64,000 nucleotides of DNA, taken from positions 1-64,000 of the forward strand of contig CAYPCQ010000037.1 of assembly GCA_964409245.1 (NCBI GenBank), given 5' to 3'. Under the pieces are notes generated by a model, which was not told the DNA's origin, did no database searches, and was given only the letters and a program-made list of their open reading frames with translations. The translations under genes and the position numbers were made by a program. The stretch is from CAIMWS01 sp964409245 (GTDB taxonomy: Bacteria > Verrucomicrobiota > Verrucomicrobiia > Limisphaerales > UBA1319). This document shows, in pieces, positions 1 to 10,057 of the stretch. The first letter of the stretch is position 1; each line of letters begins with the position of its first letter.

Positions 1-38
1 GGAACGCCGGTAGGCGGGGAAGCGGGAAGGGAGAACAC

Positions 39-65
39 GGCGGCGGACAGTGTCCGCCGCCTTTC
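39..65 (+). terminator. Rho-independent terminator of an upstream gene outside the window
   Basis: A perfect 10-bp stem (bases 39-48 against 52-61) with a three-base loop is followed by a short T-rich tail. No coding region is visible before it, so it probably ends a plus-strand gene lying to the left of the window. Confidence 0.6.
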
Positions 66-434
66 TGTGCAGGGCCGGGCCACTGGGAAGAACGGCGTGA
101 AAAACCTGTAACAAAACACACAGGTGGAAGCTGATTCAGGATCAAGTCTGCTGGCTGATTTCCGCCCCCCGGTCCCACAAGGCAATCGCCACTTCATTTC
201 TTCCGGTAAAAAAAATGTTAATACAATGGAGGGGATGCTTGCGCCGCACGGCGCATGTCCTGCGCAAAAAATGCAAGCAACCACGACCGATCCACTGGCT
301 TGGACACGGCGTAAGGCAGTCAACCCACGCTCCACGTCGGCGGAGCCAGGCGCCGCGGCTTCGCCAATGCCCGCTCAAATCTGCTCGCCTTTTGGCCGGG
401 GTTCAGGAATATTGCCTCCACCATCCAGTTAAAC
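66..434. other. Intergenic leader before the first oxidoreductase
   Basis: About 370 bases without a convincing gene. Short open frames on both strands have no recognisable product. An imperfect inverted repeat (TGCTTGC near 236, GCAAGCA near 273) is present. The promoter of the following gene must lie here, but I cannot place it with confidence. Confidence 0.4.
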
Positions 435-1808
435 ATGAAATTTATGACTACCAAACGTTTACCAGCGGCGGGCGCGGACCAGGCTCTGTCCCGGCGCAGT
501 TTCCTCAAGCATTCCTCCCTCCTGGCCGCCGGCGCGGCGGTGGCGGTGGAGGCGCCCTTTGTGATCACCAGCCATGCCGCCGCCGATGATCCCATCCGGA
601 TCGGCGTGATCGGCTGCGGCGGGCGCGGCACCGGCGCCGCGCTGGACGCGCTGGGAGCGGCCACCAATGTGATTTACCCCCGGGCCGGCTACCACACCGA
701 GGATGTGGCGCAGGGCGCCCGCCTGGAGCACAGAAACCTGCGGATAGCGGCCCTGGCGGATTTGTTCCCGGACCGGCTGGGCCGCTGCCGCGCCCAGCTG
801 AAGAAACTGGACATGGAGATCCCCGATGACCAGTGCTTCTCCGGTTTCGACGCCTATAAAAAGCTCCTGGCCATGCCCGAGATCAATTATGTGATCCTCG
901 CCACCCCGCCCCATTTCCGGCCCCAGCACCTGTATGCCGCCATCGAGGCCGGGAAACACGTGTTCATGGAAAAGCCGGCCGCGGTGGACGCCCCCGGCGT
1001 CCGGCTGGTCATCAAAGCCGGCGAGCTGGCCAAAGAGAAAAAGCTGGGCATCGCCGCCGGCACCCAGCGCCGCCACGCGCTGAGCTACCCCGAGACGATC
1101 AAGCGCATCCACGACGGCGCCCTTGGGGAGCTGATCTATGGCCGGTGCTATTGGAATGGCGGCGTCATCTGGGTGATCGAGCCGCAGCCGGGCTGGTCCG
1201 ATATGGAATGGCAGTGCCGGAACTGGAACTATTTCACCTGGCTGGGCGGCGACCACATCGTGGAGCAGCACGTGCACAACCTGGACATCATGAGCTGGGT
1301 GTTCAACGCCCATCCCCTCAGCGCCTACGCCATGGGCGGCCGCCAGGCGCGGCCCAACAAGAATTACGGGCACATTTACGATCATTTCGCCGTGGAATTC
1401 GAGTATCCCAACGGTGTCCGGATGTTCAGCCAGTGCCGCCAGATGGAGCATTGCCAGGACCGCGTGGAGGAGTCCGTCGTCGGCTCCCTCGGCACCAGCA
1501 ACTGCCATAATTACATCGGCCTCAAGAACGGCGGCGGCTGGAAATTCCCGGGCGGCGACGGCAACGCCTACCGCCTGGAGCACGCCAACCTGATCCGGAG
1601 CATCCGCGCCGGCGCGCCCATCAATGAGGCCCGCAACATCGCGGAAAGCACCCTGGCCGGGATCATGGGCCGCGACGCCGCCTACAGCGGCCAGCTCGTG
1701 AAATGGGACACGCTCATCAATTCAGAAAAACGCCTGGGCCCCGATAAATACGAATTCGGCCCCCTGCCGTTCCCGGACGTCCCCGCCCCGGGCAATTACA
1801 AGGTTTAA
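435..1808 (+). CDS. Tat-exported Gfo/Idh/MocA family oxidoreductase
   Basis: 457 residues. The N-terminus carries a twin-arginine signal (SRRSFLKHS) followed by a hydrophobic stretch, so the protein is predicted to be exported folded, probably with its nucleotide cofactor. The Rossmann motif GVIGCGGRG, the family EKP motif (FMEKPAAVD) and a His-rich segment in the C-terminal half (GGDHIVEQHVHNLD) identify the dinucleotide-dependent Gfo/Idh/MocA superfamily. These enzymes usually oxidise or reduce sugars or inositols; the substrate cannot be read from sequence. Exported members are abundant in Verrucomicrobiota and Planctomycetota. The gene converges on the next one, with only one base between the two stop codons. 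Confidence 0.93.
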   Translation: MKFMTTKRLPAAGADQALSRRSFLKHSSLLAAGAAVAVEAPFVITSHAAADDPIRIGVIGCGGRGTGAALDALGAATNVIYPRAGYHTEDVAQGARLEHRNLRIAALADLFPDRLGRCRAQLKKLDMEIPDDQCFSGFDAYKKLLAMPEINYVILATPPHFRPQHLYAAIEAGKHVFMEKPAAVDAPGVRLVIKAGELAKEKKLGIAAGTQRRHALSYPETIKRIHDGALGELIYGRCYWNGGVIWVIEPQPGWSDMEWQCRNWNYFTWLGGDHIVEQHVHNLDIMSWVFNAHPLSAYAMGGRQARPNKNYGHIYDHFAVEFEYPNGVRMFSQCRQMEHCQDRVEESVVGSLGTSNCHNYIGLKNGGGWKFPGGDGNAYRLEHANLIRSIRAGAPINEARNIAESTLAGIMGRDAAYSGQLVKWDTLINSEKRLGPDKYEFGPLPFPDVPAPGNYKV

Positions 1809-1809
1809 A

Positions 1810-4701
1810 TCACTCCTTCCACTTCTGGGCCCGGCGCTTGGCGGCCAGCAGGTGCCCGGCGGTGGAATCGGCGGCTGGCTCCGGGCCCGGCTTCGCAGCC
1901 GCGGCCTGGGGGCCGGCCGGGGATTGGGCCGGCAAAACCACCGTGGGGCCGGCCGCGCCGGCGGGTGCTTCCGCCGGCTTTTGCGGGCGGAACAGCTCCG
2001 GCCGGGGCTGGGCGGCGGGGCCGGTGGTATCGGTGCGCACCCGGTCGCGGCGGGCCAGCAAGGCGGCCAGGGATTCATCCGTCTCCTGGCGCCTGGGGGC
2101 GGGGCGCCAGAACAGCAGCCAGCGCTGGAGCGTCCGGGTGGCCTTGGCCCACTCGGCGCGGTCGAGGTAAACCCGCCGCAGGGCGACATCCAGGGGGAAT
2201 AGCAGGATGGCGAATTTCAGCAGCCATTCCCAAAGATCGACGGGCTGGAAGGTTTTCCGGCGGTCATGCAGGAACGGGTTCACCGTGGGGTCGCCGGGCT
2301 TGATGAATTTTCCGCCGGACGCCTCGGCGAGCCGGCGCAGGAGATTCACATTAGGTTCCGTGGCCTCGTATTCCGGGGAATAGTTGATGCTGGCGCCCAG
2401 CACCTGGGAGGACCGGACCACGCCCCCCTCCTTCTGCTGCAGGTGGATCATGTAGGCGCCGATTTCGCGCGTGGGGAACCGGGCCTCGTAGCGGCCCGGC
2501 CCGGTCTGCTCCAGCCGCACGGTTTTGGGCTCGCCCTTGGGGCTCACCACGGCCGCCTCGAAATTCAGGAAGTTCCGGTAGTTGCCCTCCGCGTCCAAGG
2601 CCTCCACGCTCAGCTGCCCGAGGCCCTGCTCCATGCTGACTTCCGTGGCATACTCGGCGTTCTCGATCCGCCGCATGCTCCACTGGGCGATCTGCAGCCA
2701 GAACTGCCGGTATTTATCCCATTGGATCCAGTGGGCGCCCCACTTGGCTTTCGCGTCCGAGGTGAACGCCACCGCCCGCCCCAGCCCGTATTGCCAGTGG
2801 GCCAGGATCGGGTCGCCTTTGTCGGACACCATGGGGGTCTCCGCCCGGGCTTTGGGCGAGGTGGCCACGTAGCCCAGCAGCACCGGATACGCGGCGGGAT
2901 CCAGGCCTTTGATCGGCTCCGATACGAAGCTGATTTGCGGCTTGAACGGCTGCTCGAAAATCGCGGATTTCAGGATCACCGCCGCCTCCTTGAGGAATAT
3001 CTGCGGCAGGCGGTCGGGGGCGTTGACCTCGTAATACTGGCCCCGCCCCAGGGTGGCAATTTGGATCATGGTCTGCGGGTTGACATGGCCGCCGATCATC
3101 ACGCTGCTGACCGTGATTTTGTCGTTGATGAAGCTGTTCATCAGCTCCTGGGAGGGGGCTCCGGGATCCCCATCGCTGAAGACCACCAGGTGCTTGAGAT
3201 TGGCGGTGGATTGTTTCAAGGCCGAATGGGCCAGCTGCATGATGGGCTGGAAATTGGGCATGTCCCCCGGGCGCATGCCGGTGATGTCGGTGCCCATCTT
3301 CTTTTTATCCCCCACCTTTTCGAGCGGGAAGAGCCAGCGGTCGGTGCCATCCCACAGCGTGATGCCCATCTCGTCCTGCGGCCCCAGCGAATCCAGGGCG
3401 GCGAAGGCGATATCGCGCGCCCACTGGTTGCCATTGGGGAACTCGGTGGCGTGCACGGCGATCACCAGCGCCCCGCTCGGCATCACCTTTTTGCTGTCCA
3501 GCTCCATGCTCACCGGCAGCATCGCTTCCAGCGGCGTGCCCCGATACCCGCCGGCGGCGTAGGTCTGGTCTCCCCCGACGCACACCAGCCCGGCCCCAAA
3601 ATCGCGCACCGCGCTTTCCAGCAGCCGCATGGCATCCCGCCCCAGATCCCCGGCGGCGATGTTGCTGAGGAAAATGGCGTCGAAGCTTTGGATTTCGGAG
3701 AGCCCCGAGGGAAAGGCCTCCAATCCGCCGGCCTTGACCTCCAGCTTGGCCGAGCGCAGGGCCGCCACCAGCGGCGCGTCCGCCTCCGGAGCCGCGGAGA
3801 CCACCAGCACCCGGGGATCGCCCCGCACGAAGGTGAAGTTGGCCGCCTTGTTGTTTTGCGGGGTCTGGTCGTTGGCCATATCCAGCTGCACTTCGTAGGC
3901 GTAGAATCCCGGCTCGGTCAAAGCCTGCGGGAAGCTGAAAAGGTTCTTGCCGGCCGCCAGCTCCACCTTGTGCTCGCCCAGGAACTGGTCGTTGCGCAGC
4001 AGGCGCACGGTGCCGGTGGCCGGCTCGTCGGCCTTGGCGAAAATCTTCACCTCAAAGGGCTGCCCCTTCTTCAGCTGGTTGGGCAGGCTCAATTTCTGGA
4101 TCGACACATCATGGCCCCGGGCCACCCCGAGCGGCATCGCGTCCACCGTGATGCCGAGCGATTGGGCGGCCGCCACCGCGGCCTGGGCGTCCCCCAGGTT
4201 TTCGTTGCCGTCGGACAGCAGCACCAGGCGCTTCTGGCCGCGCTCGGGAAAAGCCGCCGTCCCCAGGCGGACCGCCGCGCCGATGTCCGTGCGCTCCGAG
4301 CCTACGACCGTATAGATCTTTTTCTGGGCGTCAAAGATGGGGCTGACTACCGATTCAATGCCCGCCTCGGCCCCAAACACGATGATCCCCGCGCGGTCCT
4401 CGCGGCGCCGCTCCTGGGCGGCCTGGCGGAGGTATTTCAAGGTGGACTCCTGCTGCACGGAAGGGACGCTGTCCGAGCGGTCCAGCAGGAAAAATACGTT
4501 CATCCCATCCTCGGGCTTCAGCCATTGCAGGCCGGCGATGGCCAGCACCAACAGGCTCACCACCAGGATTCGGACGCCCAGGGCGAGCCACCGCCGCGCC
4601 GGGCTGGTTTGGACATGGGTTTTCCACGCCAGCCAGATCACCCAGGCCAGCCCGGCGGGCAGGGCTAGAATCCAAACCGGATGGGTCAGTTGAAAATTCA
4701 T
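1810..4701 (-). CDS. VWA-domain membrane protein with glutamine-amidotransferase-like domain
   Basis: 963 residues from the ATG at 4701, whose ATGA overlaps the stop of the upstream gene; a longer reading to 4827 lies in another gene. Two N-terminal membrane segments precede a von Willebrand A domain whose metal site reads DRSDS (about residue 70). A GATase1-like segment (about 335-390) and a second VWA-like segment (FSDGDPG) follow, then a C-terminal membrane helix (about 815-837) and a Pro/Ala-rich tail. It is the last gene of the MoxR/DUF58/VWA operon; such operons are thought to act in envelope stress or protein-complex assembly. The exact role is unknown. Confidence 0.85.
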   Translation of the reverse strand: MNFQLTHPVWILALPAGLAWVIWLAWKTHVQTSPARRWLALGVRILVVSLLVLAIAGLQWLKPEDGMNVFFLLDRSDSVPSVQQESTLKYLRQAAQERRREDRAGIIVFGAEAGIESVVSPIFDAQKKIYTVVGSERTDIGAAVRLGTAAFPERGQKRLVLLSDGNENLGDAQAAVAAAQSLGITVDAMPLGVARGHDVSIQKLSLPNQLKKGQPFEVKIFAKADEPATGTVRLLRNDQFLGEHKVELAAGKNLFSFPQALTEPGFYAYEVQLDMANDQTPQNNKAANFTFVRGDPRVLVVSAAPEADAPLVAALRSAKLEVKAGGLEAFPSGLSEIQSFDAIFLSNIAAGDLGRDAMRLLESAVRDFGAGLVCVGGDQTYAAGGYRGTPLEAMLPVSMELDSKKVMPSGALVIAVHATEFPNGNQWARDIAFAALDSLGPQDEMGITLWDGTDRWLFPLEKVGDKKKMGTDITGMRPGDMPNFQPIMQLAHSALKQSTANLKHLVVFSDGDPGAPSQELMNSFINDKITVSSVMIGGHVNPQTMIQIATLGRGQYYEVNAPDRLPQIFLKEAAVILKSAIFEQPFKPQISFVSEPIKGLDPAAYPVLLGYVATSPKARAETPMVSDKGDPILAHWQYGLGRAVAFTSDAKAKWGAHWIQWDKYRQFWLQIAQWSMRRIENAEYATEVSMEQGLGQLSVEALDAEGNYRNFLNFEAAVVSPKGEPKTVRLEQTGPGRYEARFPTREIGAYMIHLQQKEGGVVRSSQVLGASINYSPEYEATEPNVNLLRRLAEASGGKFIKPGDPTVNPFLHDRRKTFQPVDLWEWLLKFAILLFPLDVALRRVYLDRAEWAKATRTLQRWLLFWRPAPRRQETDESLAALLARRDRVRTDTTGPAAQPRPELFRPQKPAEAPAGAAGPTVVLPAQSPAGPQAAAAKPGPEPAADSTAGHLLAAKRRAQKWKE

Positions 4702-7076
4702 GACGCGCTTCGTTTCACTATTGCCGGACCCGCCGCCAGGGGCTGCCGGCGGATCAATTTTTGCACCCGGTGGTTCTGGGAATCGGCCACGTAGAGATTG
4801 CCGGCGGAATCGAAGGCCAGGCCCCATGGGTTATGGAATTGGCCCGGCTCCGAGCCCATGCCGCCGATGGCCTCCACCGGCTGGTCCGCGGGATCGAACA
4901 CCTGGATGCGGCTGTTCCCGAATTCGCACACAAACTGGAATCCCTGGGGGTCGATCCGGATGTCGTACGGGTAGCTCAGCTGGCCCGGCCCGGCGCCCGG
5001 CTGCCCATAAGCGCGGGCGAACCGTCCGTCCGCCCCAAACACCTGGATGCGGTGGTTGCAGGAATCCGCCACGTAAAGCCGGTCCGCCCGGTCCAGGCCC
5101 AGCCCCTCGGCGCGGTTGAATTCCCCCGGCCCGGAGCCGGCCCGGCCAATGGTCTTCAGCCAATGGCGGTCCCCGGCCGCGAACTGCTGCACCCGCTCGG
5201 CCAGCATGTATTCGCTGATGAACAAGTCCCCGCGCGAATTCACCCCCACCGACCGCGGAAAAGCCAGCTCCCCCTGGTTGGTGCCGCCCGGCCCCCAGCG
5301 GAACACCAGGCTGCCGTCGGGCGCAAAAGCGTTCAGCCGGGCATAGTGCGGCTCCAGGACGAGGATGTTGCCTGCCTGGTCGGCGGCCATCCCCTTGGGC
5401 TTGCCTTTGTCGGTCTGTTCCATCTCCCAGACCGCCTGGAACACGCCGCGGGCGTCGAACTTCTGCACCCGCCCGGTCATGTCCACCACGTAAAGGTTGT
5501 CGGCGCGGTCCACCGCCACGGACCGCGGCTTGTTGAATTGCCCGGGCGCCGTGCCGCGGGAGCCGATCACGACGGTCTTGGAGAAAAACCGGCTGGGCAG
5601 CGGGGCTTCCAGGGCGGAGGCAGGTTTGGAACAGCCCGCCGCCACGGGCAGGATCAGGGCGGCCAGGCCCAGGCCGGCCAGCGGCCGGGCGGCGCGCAGC
5701 CAGGCGCGGCCCCAATGGGCGGTTTGCCAGGCGGCCAGCGGCGCCAGCGCGGCCAGGAACAGCAGCAGGCACAGGGCGTTGACCTGCCGGTTGTAGCCGT
5801 AATGCAGGAGGTTGAAAATGCGCAGGGCGAGCGTCTCGCCGCCCGGCGGCACCACCAGGATGAGCGTCTCCACATCCCAGAGGCACAGCAGGAAGGCCAC
5901 ATACCAGAAACTCGCCGCCACGGGCCGGAGCTGGGGCCATTGCACCCGCCACCAGGCCTGCCACGCGGTGGCGCCATCCACCCGGGCGGCGTCCGCCAGG
6001 TCCGGATCCGCCGTCCGGAGCGCCTGCCCGATGCCGCTCCACAGGGGCGCCAGGTAACGCAGGGTCCAGGCGCCAACCACCACGGCCGAGCTTTGGTAAA
6101 AGAACAGCCAGGGGGGGCGGTTCAGCAAATGGATCAACCCCATGCCGAGCGCCACCCCGGGGGTGAGGAACAACAGCCACCACAGCCAGCCGAGCGGCCA
6201 GCGCCAGCCGGCGCAGGCCAGGAGGGTGCCGGCGGAGGCCGCCAGGGCGGCGAACGCCAGGGAATTAAGCCACGCTGCGCGGCCGGTGGCCCAGGCGGCG
6301 GCCAGCTGGCCCCCGCTGACACCCAGGGACAAGCCATCGGCCAGCGGCAGGAAAACCGAAAACACCAAAAGCCCCGCACCCACCAGGCCGGCCCCCATCT
6401 GCCCGGCGCGGCCCAGCCGCTGGCGGAACAACCCGGGCGGCAGCGCGCCCGTCCAATGCGGCAGGGAAAAAGCCGCCCGCCGCAGGAGCAGCACCAGCAA
6501 CGCCGGCGCGAGAACCAGCGGCCAGCCCAGCCGCAGGGCGGTGGCATAATTGAAGGTGGTGTTGAATTGGACCCAGAACTCGGCGGGCAGCACTTTGACC
6601 TGCAGGATCGACGGCACCGCAAAATTATTCAGGCACAACACCCAGGTGACCAGCAACACCGGCAGGAGGGTGGGCCGGCTCAGCGGCCAAAGCAGCCGGC
6701 TCACCAGGAGCCAGCCCGCGAGCCGGGGCTCCGCCTCCAGGAGGATGGGGTCCAGACGCTGCCAGGCCGCCCACCAGGCCAGGGCGGTGAACGGCCAGTG
6801 GAGCAGGGCGAGGATCCAGGCGGCGCCGGGCAGGGAATAGATGTTCACGGGCAGCCAGCGCTGCCAGGCGCCCGCGGTCCCCAGCCAATGCAGCCAGCAG
6901 CTGGTGGCGAAAAAAGCCGGCATCAGCGCCGCCAGCCCTGTCAGCACCAGGGCCAGTTTGCGGGCGCGCGCAGGCAGGCCGGTGAGCCAGAGCGCCATGC
7001 CCAGGCCGCCCGCTGCCGCCAGCAAGGTTGCCAGCGAGCTGACGCAGAGGCTGTTCCAGGTGAGCGTCCAGTTCAT
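4698..7076 (-). CDS. ABC-transporter-permease-like protein fused to an NHL-repeat propeller
   Basis: 792 residues from the ATG at 7076. Residues 1-480 contain many hydrophobic helices and two EAA-type loops (about 110-138 and 362-385, the second with DAARVDGAT), the layout of a double-module ABC permease such as those for iron or thiamine. Residue 482 is the Cys of an internal lipobox-like VAAGC preceded by a hydrophobic run. Residues about 495-792 hold five or six NHL repeats (PGQF..P..., LYVADS.NHR), a beta-propeller usually outside the membrane. No ABC ATPase or solute-binding protein is nearby. It overlaps the next VWA gene by four bases, so it belongs to the same operon. Confidence 0.82.
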   Translation of the reverse strand: MNWTLTWNSLCVSSLATLLAAAGGLGMALWLTGLPARARKLALVLTGLAALMPAFFATSCWLHWLGTAGAWQRWLPVNIYSLPGAAWILALLHWPFTALAWWAAWQRLDPILLEAEPRLAGWLLVSRLLWPLSRPTLLPVLLVTWVLCLNNFAVPSILQVKVLPAEFWVQFNTTFNYATALRLGWPLVLAPALLVLLLRRAAFSLPHWTGALPPGLFRQRLGRAGQMGAGLVGAGLLVFSVFLPLADGLSLGVSGGQLAAAWATGRAAWLNSLAFAALAASAGTLLACAGWRWPLGWLWWLLFLTPGVALGMGLIHLLNRPPWLFFYQSSAVVVGAWTLRYLAPLWSGIGQALRTADPDLADAARVDGATAWQAWWRVQWPQLRPVAASFWYVAFLLCLWDVETLILVVPPGGETLALRIFNLLHYGYNRQVNALCLLLFLAALAPLAAWQTAHWGRAWLRAARPLAGLGLAALILPVAAGCSKPASALEAPLPSRFFSKTVVIGSRGTAPGQFNKPRSVAVDRADNLYVVDMTGRVQKFDARGVFQAVWEMEQTDKGKPKGMAADQAGNILVLEPHYARLNAFAPDGSLVFRWGPGGTNQGELAFPRSVGVNSRGDLFISEYMLAERVQQFAAGDRHWLKTIGRAGSGPGEFNRAEGLGLDRADRLYVADSCNHRIQVFGADGRFARAYGQPGAGPGQLSYPYDIRIDPQGFQFVCEFGNSRIQVFDPADQPVEAIGGMGSEPGQFHNPWGLAFDSAGNLYVADSQNHRVQKLIRRQPLAAGPAIVKRSAS

Positions 7077-7114
7077 GGTTGATGGCCGGTTTGCGCGCGC
7101 ATGAGCATTTCGGA

Positions 7115-8956
7115 TCAGGCGGTCCGCCGGTGGTAATACCACCATTCATACAACAAGACGGCCAGGCCCGCCGCGGCGAGCCACCGCCACCATTCCATGT
7201 TGACGCGCCGCAGCGTGGTGGCGGCCACTTTGCCCCGCCCGCCCAAGGTCAGCTCCGCCCGCGGGGCGTTATCAGATTCAGCGGCATCCAGCAGGTTCAC
7301 GCAATAGGCCAGCTCGTTGGTCCCGACTTTCAAGTGATAGATGCCTTGCCGGGACGTGTCGCCAATGACGACTTCGGTCGCCCCGTTTTCCAGCGCCAGT
7401 TTTTGTTCCGGGCCGTCCGGCGGCTTGACCGAAGCCGGGGTGTTGTCCGCCGGCTGGGCCAGGGTGAGGCGGAAGGGCAGGCCGGCCTTCACCTGCAGCT
7501 GGCTGGCGTATGCCGCGGCGGGGTTGAGCCACTCGACCGCGTTGGCCATGAAGATCGGGAACGAAACCCGGTAGGGCCAGGTGCTCTGCAGCACATCGAA
7601 GCCGATCCAGACGATGCGCTGCCGGTTGTAATCCCCCGCCAGGATCAGCGGCGTCTGGGTGGCTTCCAGGATGGGGGTGGCCCAGAGGTTGCTCTGGATG
7701 CCCATGGCCTCGCTGATCGCCACGTTGTCGAAATTGACCCAGCGCAGCAAGGGATGGGTGCTTTTCCAGGCGACAATCGCCGGGTTGCCCACCGGGCCGC
7801 CGCCCGTGAACCAATTGGTGTTATAAGTATGGATGGCCAGCAGGTTGCCGGTGGGCCACACCGCGGGGAACACATCGTCCAAAACCACCAGGTCATATTC
7901 CCGGGCCGGGCTCAGGAGGGCGTTCGCGGTGGCCAGCTCCACGTTGGCGGCGCCCCGCAGGGCTTTCTCCAGGAACCGGTTGCCTTTGCCGACCAGCAGC
8001 ACCTTCACCGGGCGCGGCAGCAGGCTCATCACACAGGCCTGGTTGTCCGCCGCCAGGTCATCCTTGGCCGCCAGGCGCAAACTGAACACGCCGTCCTGGG
8101 CCTGCTGCGCGCTGAACACCACGGAGACGGTTTCCCGGGGCTTGGCGGCCAGCGGCCGGACTTCCAAAACCTGGTCGTTGAATTTCAGCTCCAGCTCCGT
8201 TTCCAGCGCGTTGGTCGCGTAATTGGCCACGCTGGCGTAAAGGGCGCGGCGCGCGGGATCTTCCGGGTGCGCCTTGACATCCAGGGATACGATCCCGGCG
8301 TTGGCGCCCCGCTTGCCGATCTTGTGGAAAAACAGCGGCAGGCCTTTGGTTTCAAATTCGTTCAGCCCCGTGGCGATGCCGTCGCTGAACAGGTGGATTT
8401 CCGACTTGGCCAGATCCCGGGTCAAGGTTTCCGCCAGCTTCAAGGCGTCGGTCAGCCGGGTGGGGCCGTCGGTGACCCGGCAATCCTTCAGGGCGCGGCG
8501 GAGTTCCGTCAGGCTGCTGGTGGGGGATTGCTTCACCCGGGTGGTGGGCCCCGCTTCCAGGACGACCACCTGGTCCCCGGACCGCAGGCTGTCCAGCCAC
8601 GACAAGGCTTGCTCGCGGGCCGCCTCGAACCGCGACGGGCTGGCATCCACGCTCTGCATGGAGGCGGAGGCGTCCAGGATGAACACCAGGAGCCGCTGCT
8701 GCCGGGAGGGGGCGGCAAAGTAGGGCCGGGCCAGCGCCAGGATGGCCAGCAGGAGCATGAGGATCTGCAGGACCAGCAGCCAGTTGTGCCGGAGCTTTTG
8801 GAAGGGCGAGGAGGCCTGCGATTCCGCCAGGAACTTCTGCCACAGCAAGGTGCTCGACACCAGCTTCACCACCCGCTTGCGCTTCAGCAGGTAAAAGAGC
8901 ACCACCACCGGGATGGTCGCGGCGAACGTGAAAGCCATGGGCGCCAGGAAATTCAT
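7115..8956 (-). CDS. BatA-like VWA-domain membrane protein
   Basis: 613 residues from the ATG at 8956; a GTG two codons earlier is possible. Two N-terminal membrane segments (residues about 3-22 and 58-80) bracket the typical BatA N-terminal region with the basic KRKRVVKL stretch. A VWA domain follows with the intact metal-site motif DASAS. A long extracytoplasmic part and a final membrane helix near the C-terminus complete the protein. Proteins of this type work with a MoxR ATPase and a DUF58 protein, both encoded just upstream. Likely role: periplasmic-facing partner of a MoxR-driven assembly or stress system. Confidence 0.88.
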   Translation of the reverse strand: MNFLAPMAFTFAATIPVVVLFYLLKRKRVVKLVSSTLLWQKFLAESQASSPFQKLRHNWLLVLQILMLLLAILALARPYFAAPSRQQRLLVFILDASASMQSVDASPSRFEAAREQALSWLDSLRSGDQVVVLEAGPTTRVKQSPTSSLTELRRALKDCRVTDGPTRLTDALKLAETLTRDLAKSEIHLFSDGIATGLNEFETKGLPLFFHKIGKRGANAGIVSLDVKAHPEDPARRALYASVANYATNALETELELKFNDQVLEVRPLAAKPRETVSVVFSAQQAQDGVFSLRLAAKDDLAADNQACVMSLLPRPVKVLLVGKGNRFLEKALRGAANVELATANALLSPAREYDLVVLDDVFPAVWPTGNLLAIHTYNTNWFTGGGPVGNPAIVAWKSTHPLLRWVNFDNVAISEAMGIQSNLWATPILEATQTPLILAGDYNRQRIVWIGFDVLQSTWPYRVSFPIFMANAVEWLNPAAAYASQLQVKAGLPFRLTLAQPADNTPASVKPPDGPEQKLALENGATEVVIGDTSRQGIYHLKVGTNELAYCVNLLDAAESDNAPRAELTLGGRGKVAATTLRRVNMEWWRWLAAAGLAVLLYEWWYYHRRTA

Positions 8957-8990
8957 AAGCACAGCGGTGGTTCAAGCGCCGGGCGGTGGA

Positions 8991-9887
8991 TCATTGCCAC
9001 ACCTCCGCGGCGCGCAGCTGTTTCAGGAGCAGGTCTTCCAGGGCCGTGTCCGATTGGGCCAGGAAATAGGCGATCCCGGAGGTCTGGCAGAACTCGCGCA
9101 GGCGCTGGCAGAACAGCTGCACCGTTTTTTGGTAGGCGGCCAGCCGGTAGCGGCCAAAGGTGACCTCCTGCTGGGCGCCGGACTCGGAATCGATCAGCCG
9201 GAGGTCGCCGGCCAGCGGCGGGCTGACTTCCTCGGGCGCCAGCACCTGGATCGCATCCACCTGGAATCCCCGCCCCTGCAAAGCTTTGAAGCCGCTCTCG
9301 TAGCCGGCCGGGTCCAGGAAATCCGTGATCACCACCGCCAGCCCCGGCAGCCGGCTCTCCAGGGCGCCCCGCCGCAGGGATTCGTTGAACTGCGCCGCCT
9401 GGCCCGCCTCCAGCTGGCCGAGGTGCTGGAAGAAAGTGAGGGCCGAGGATTTTCCCCGCACGGCCCGCAACGCGCCGCGCGCCGCGGCTTCGGCGGGGTT
9501 CTCCGGGAACACGCGCACGCGCACGCGGTCGAATCCGCACAGGGCCACATACCCGATGGCGGCGGCCACCTGCCGCGCGAAATCGAATTTGCGGGGCGAG
9601 CCGAAGGCCATGGATTCGCTGGCATCAAGGAAAATGGTGACCGGCAATTCCCGCTCCTCCTCGTAGAGCTTGAGGAATAGCCGGTCCAGGCGCCCGTATA
9701 GATTCCAGTCCAGGTAGCGGAGGTCGTCCCCGGGCACGTAGCTGCGGTGGTCGGCGAATTCCACCGAGTGCCCCCGGGCCCGGCTGCGGCGCTCGCCGCG
9801 GGCGGCGCTCTTGGAGCGCCGGCGCGCCAGGAGCTGGAACTGCTCCAGCCGGCGCAGCAGGGAAGGGCTCAGGAGGGTCTGGTTCAT
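8991..9887 (-). CDS. DUF58 domain protein (VWA-like MoxR partner)
   Basis: 298 residues from the ATG at 9887; an upstream extension has a different composition and no support. The hallmark of DUF58 is present (YVPGDDLRYLDW followed by LDASESM, a VWA-like metal site). No membrane segment is seen, so it is probably cytoplasmic. It follows the MoxR gene by about 170 bases and precedes the BatA-like gene by 34 bases, the conserved MoxR-DUF58-VWA gene order. Members are thought to be clients or partners of MoxR chaperone ATPases. Confidence 0.92.
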   Translation of the reverse strand: MNQTLLSPSLLRRLEQFQLLARRRSKSAARGERRSRARGHSVEFADHRSYVPGDDLRYLDWNLYGRLDRLFLKLYEEERELPVTIFLDASESMAFGSPRKFDFARQVAAAIGYVALCGFDRVRVRVFPENPAEAAARGALRAVRGKSSALTFFQHLGQLEAGQAAQFNESLRRGALESRLPGLAVVITDFLDPAGYESGFKALQGRGFQVDAIQVLAPEEVSPPLAGDLRLIDSESGAQQEVTFGRYRLAAYQKTVQLFCQRLREFCQTSGIAYFLAQSDTALEDLLLKQLRAAEVWQ

Positions 9888-10057
9888 AGGCTCCGCCGGA
9901 TCCCGGCCTTGGGGCGGCCGGTAATGGCTCCGCCGGTGTTGGTGCCCGCCGGGCCGTGGGCCATGCGTCCCGCTCCGATCGGGATGCGTGGCGCATGACC
10001 GCTGGCTTGCGGCAAAAGAAACAGCCAGCACGGCTGGGCCGGTTGCATGGACATGGC

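Noticed and set aside
2266..4668. 800-codon plus-strand frame opposite the VWA gene, and similar long antisense frames at 4761-7082, 7079-9163 and 11508-13193
   Set aside because: They mirror GC-rich coding genes on the minus strand, are rich in His/Gln/Gly/Pro and have no domain; the minus-strand products are clear families.
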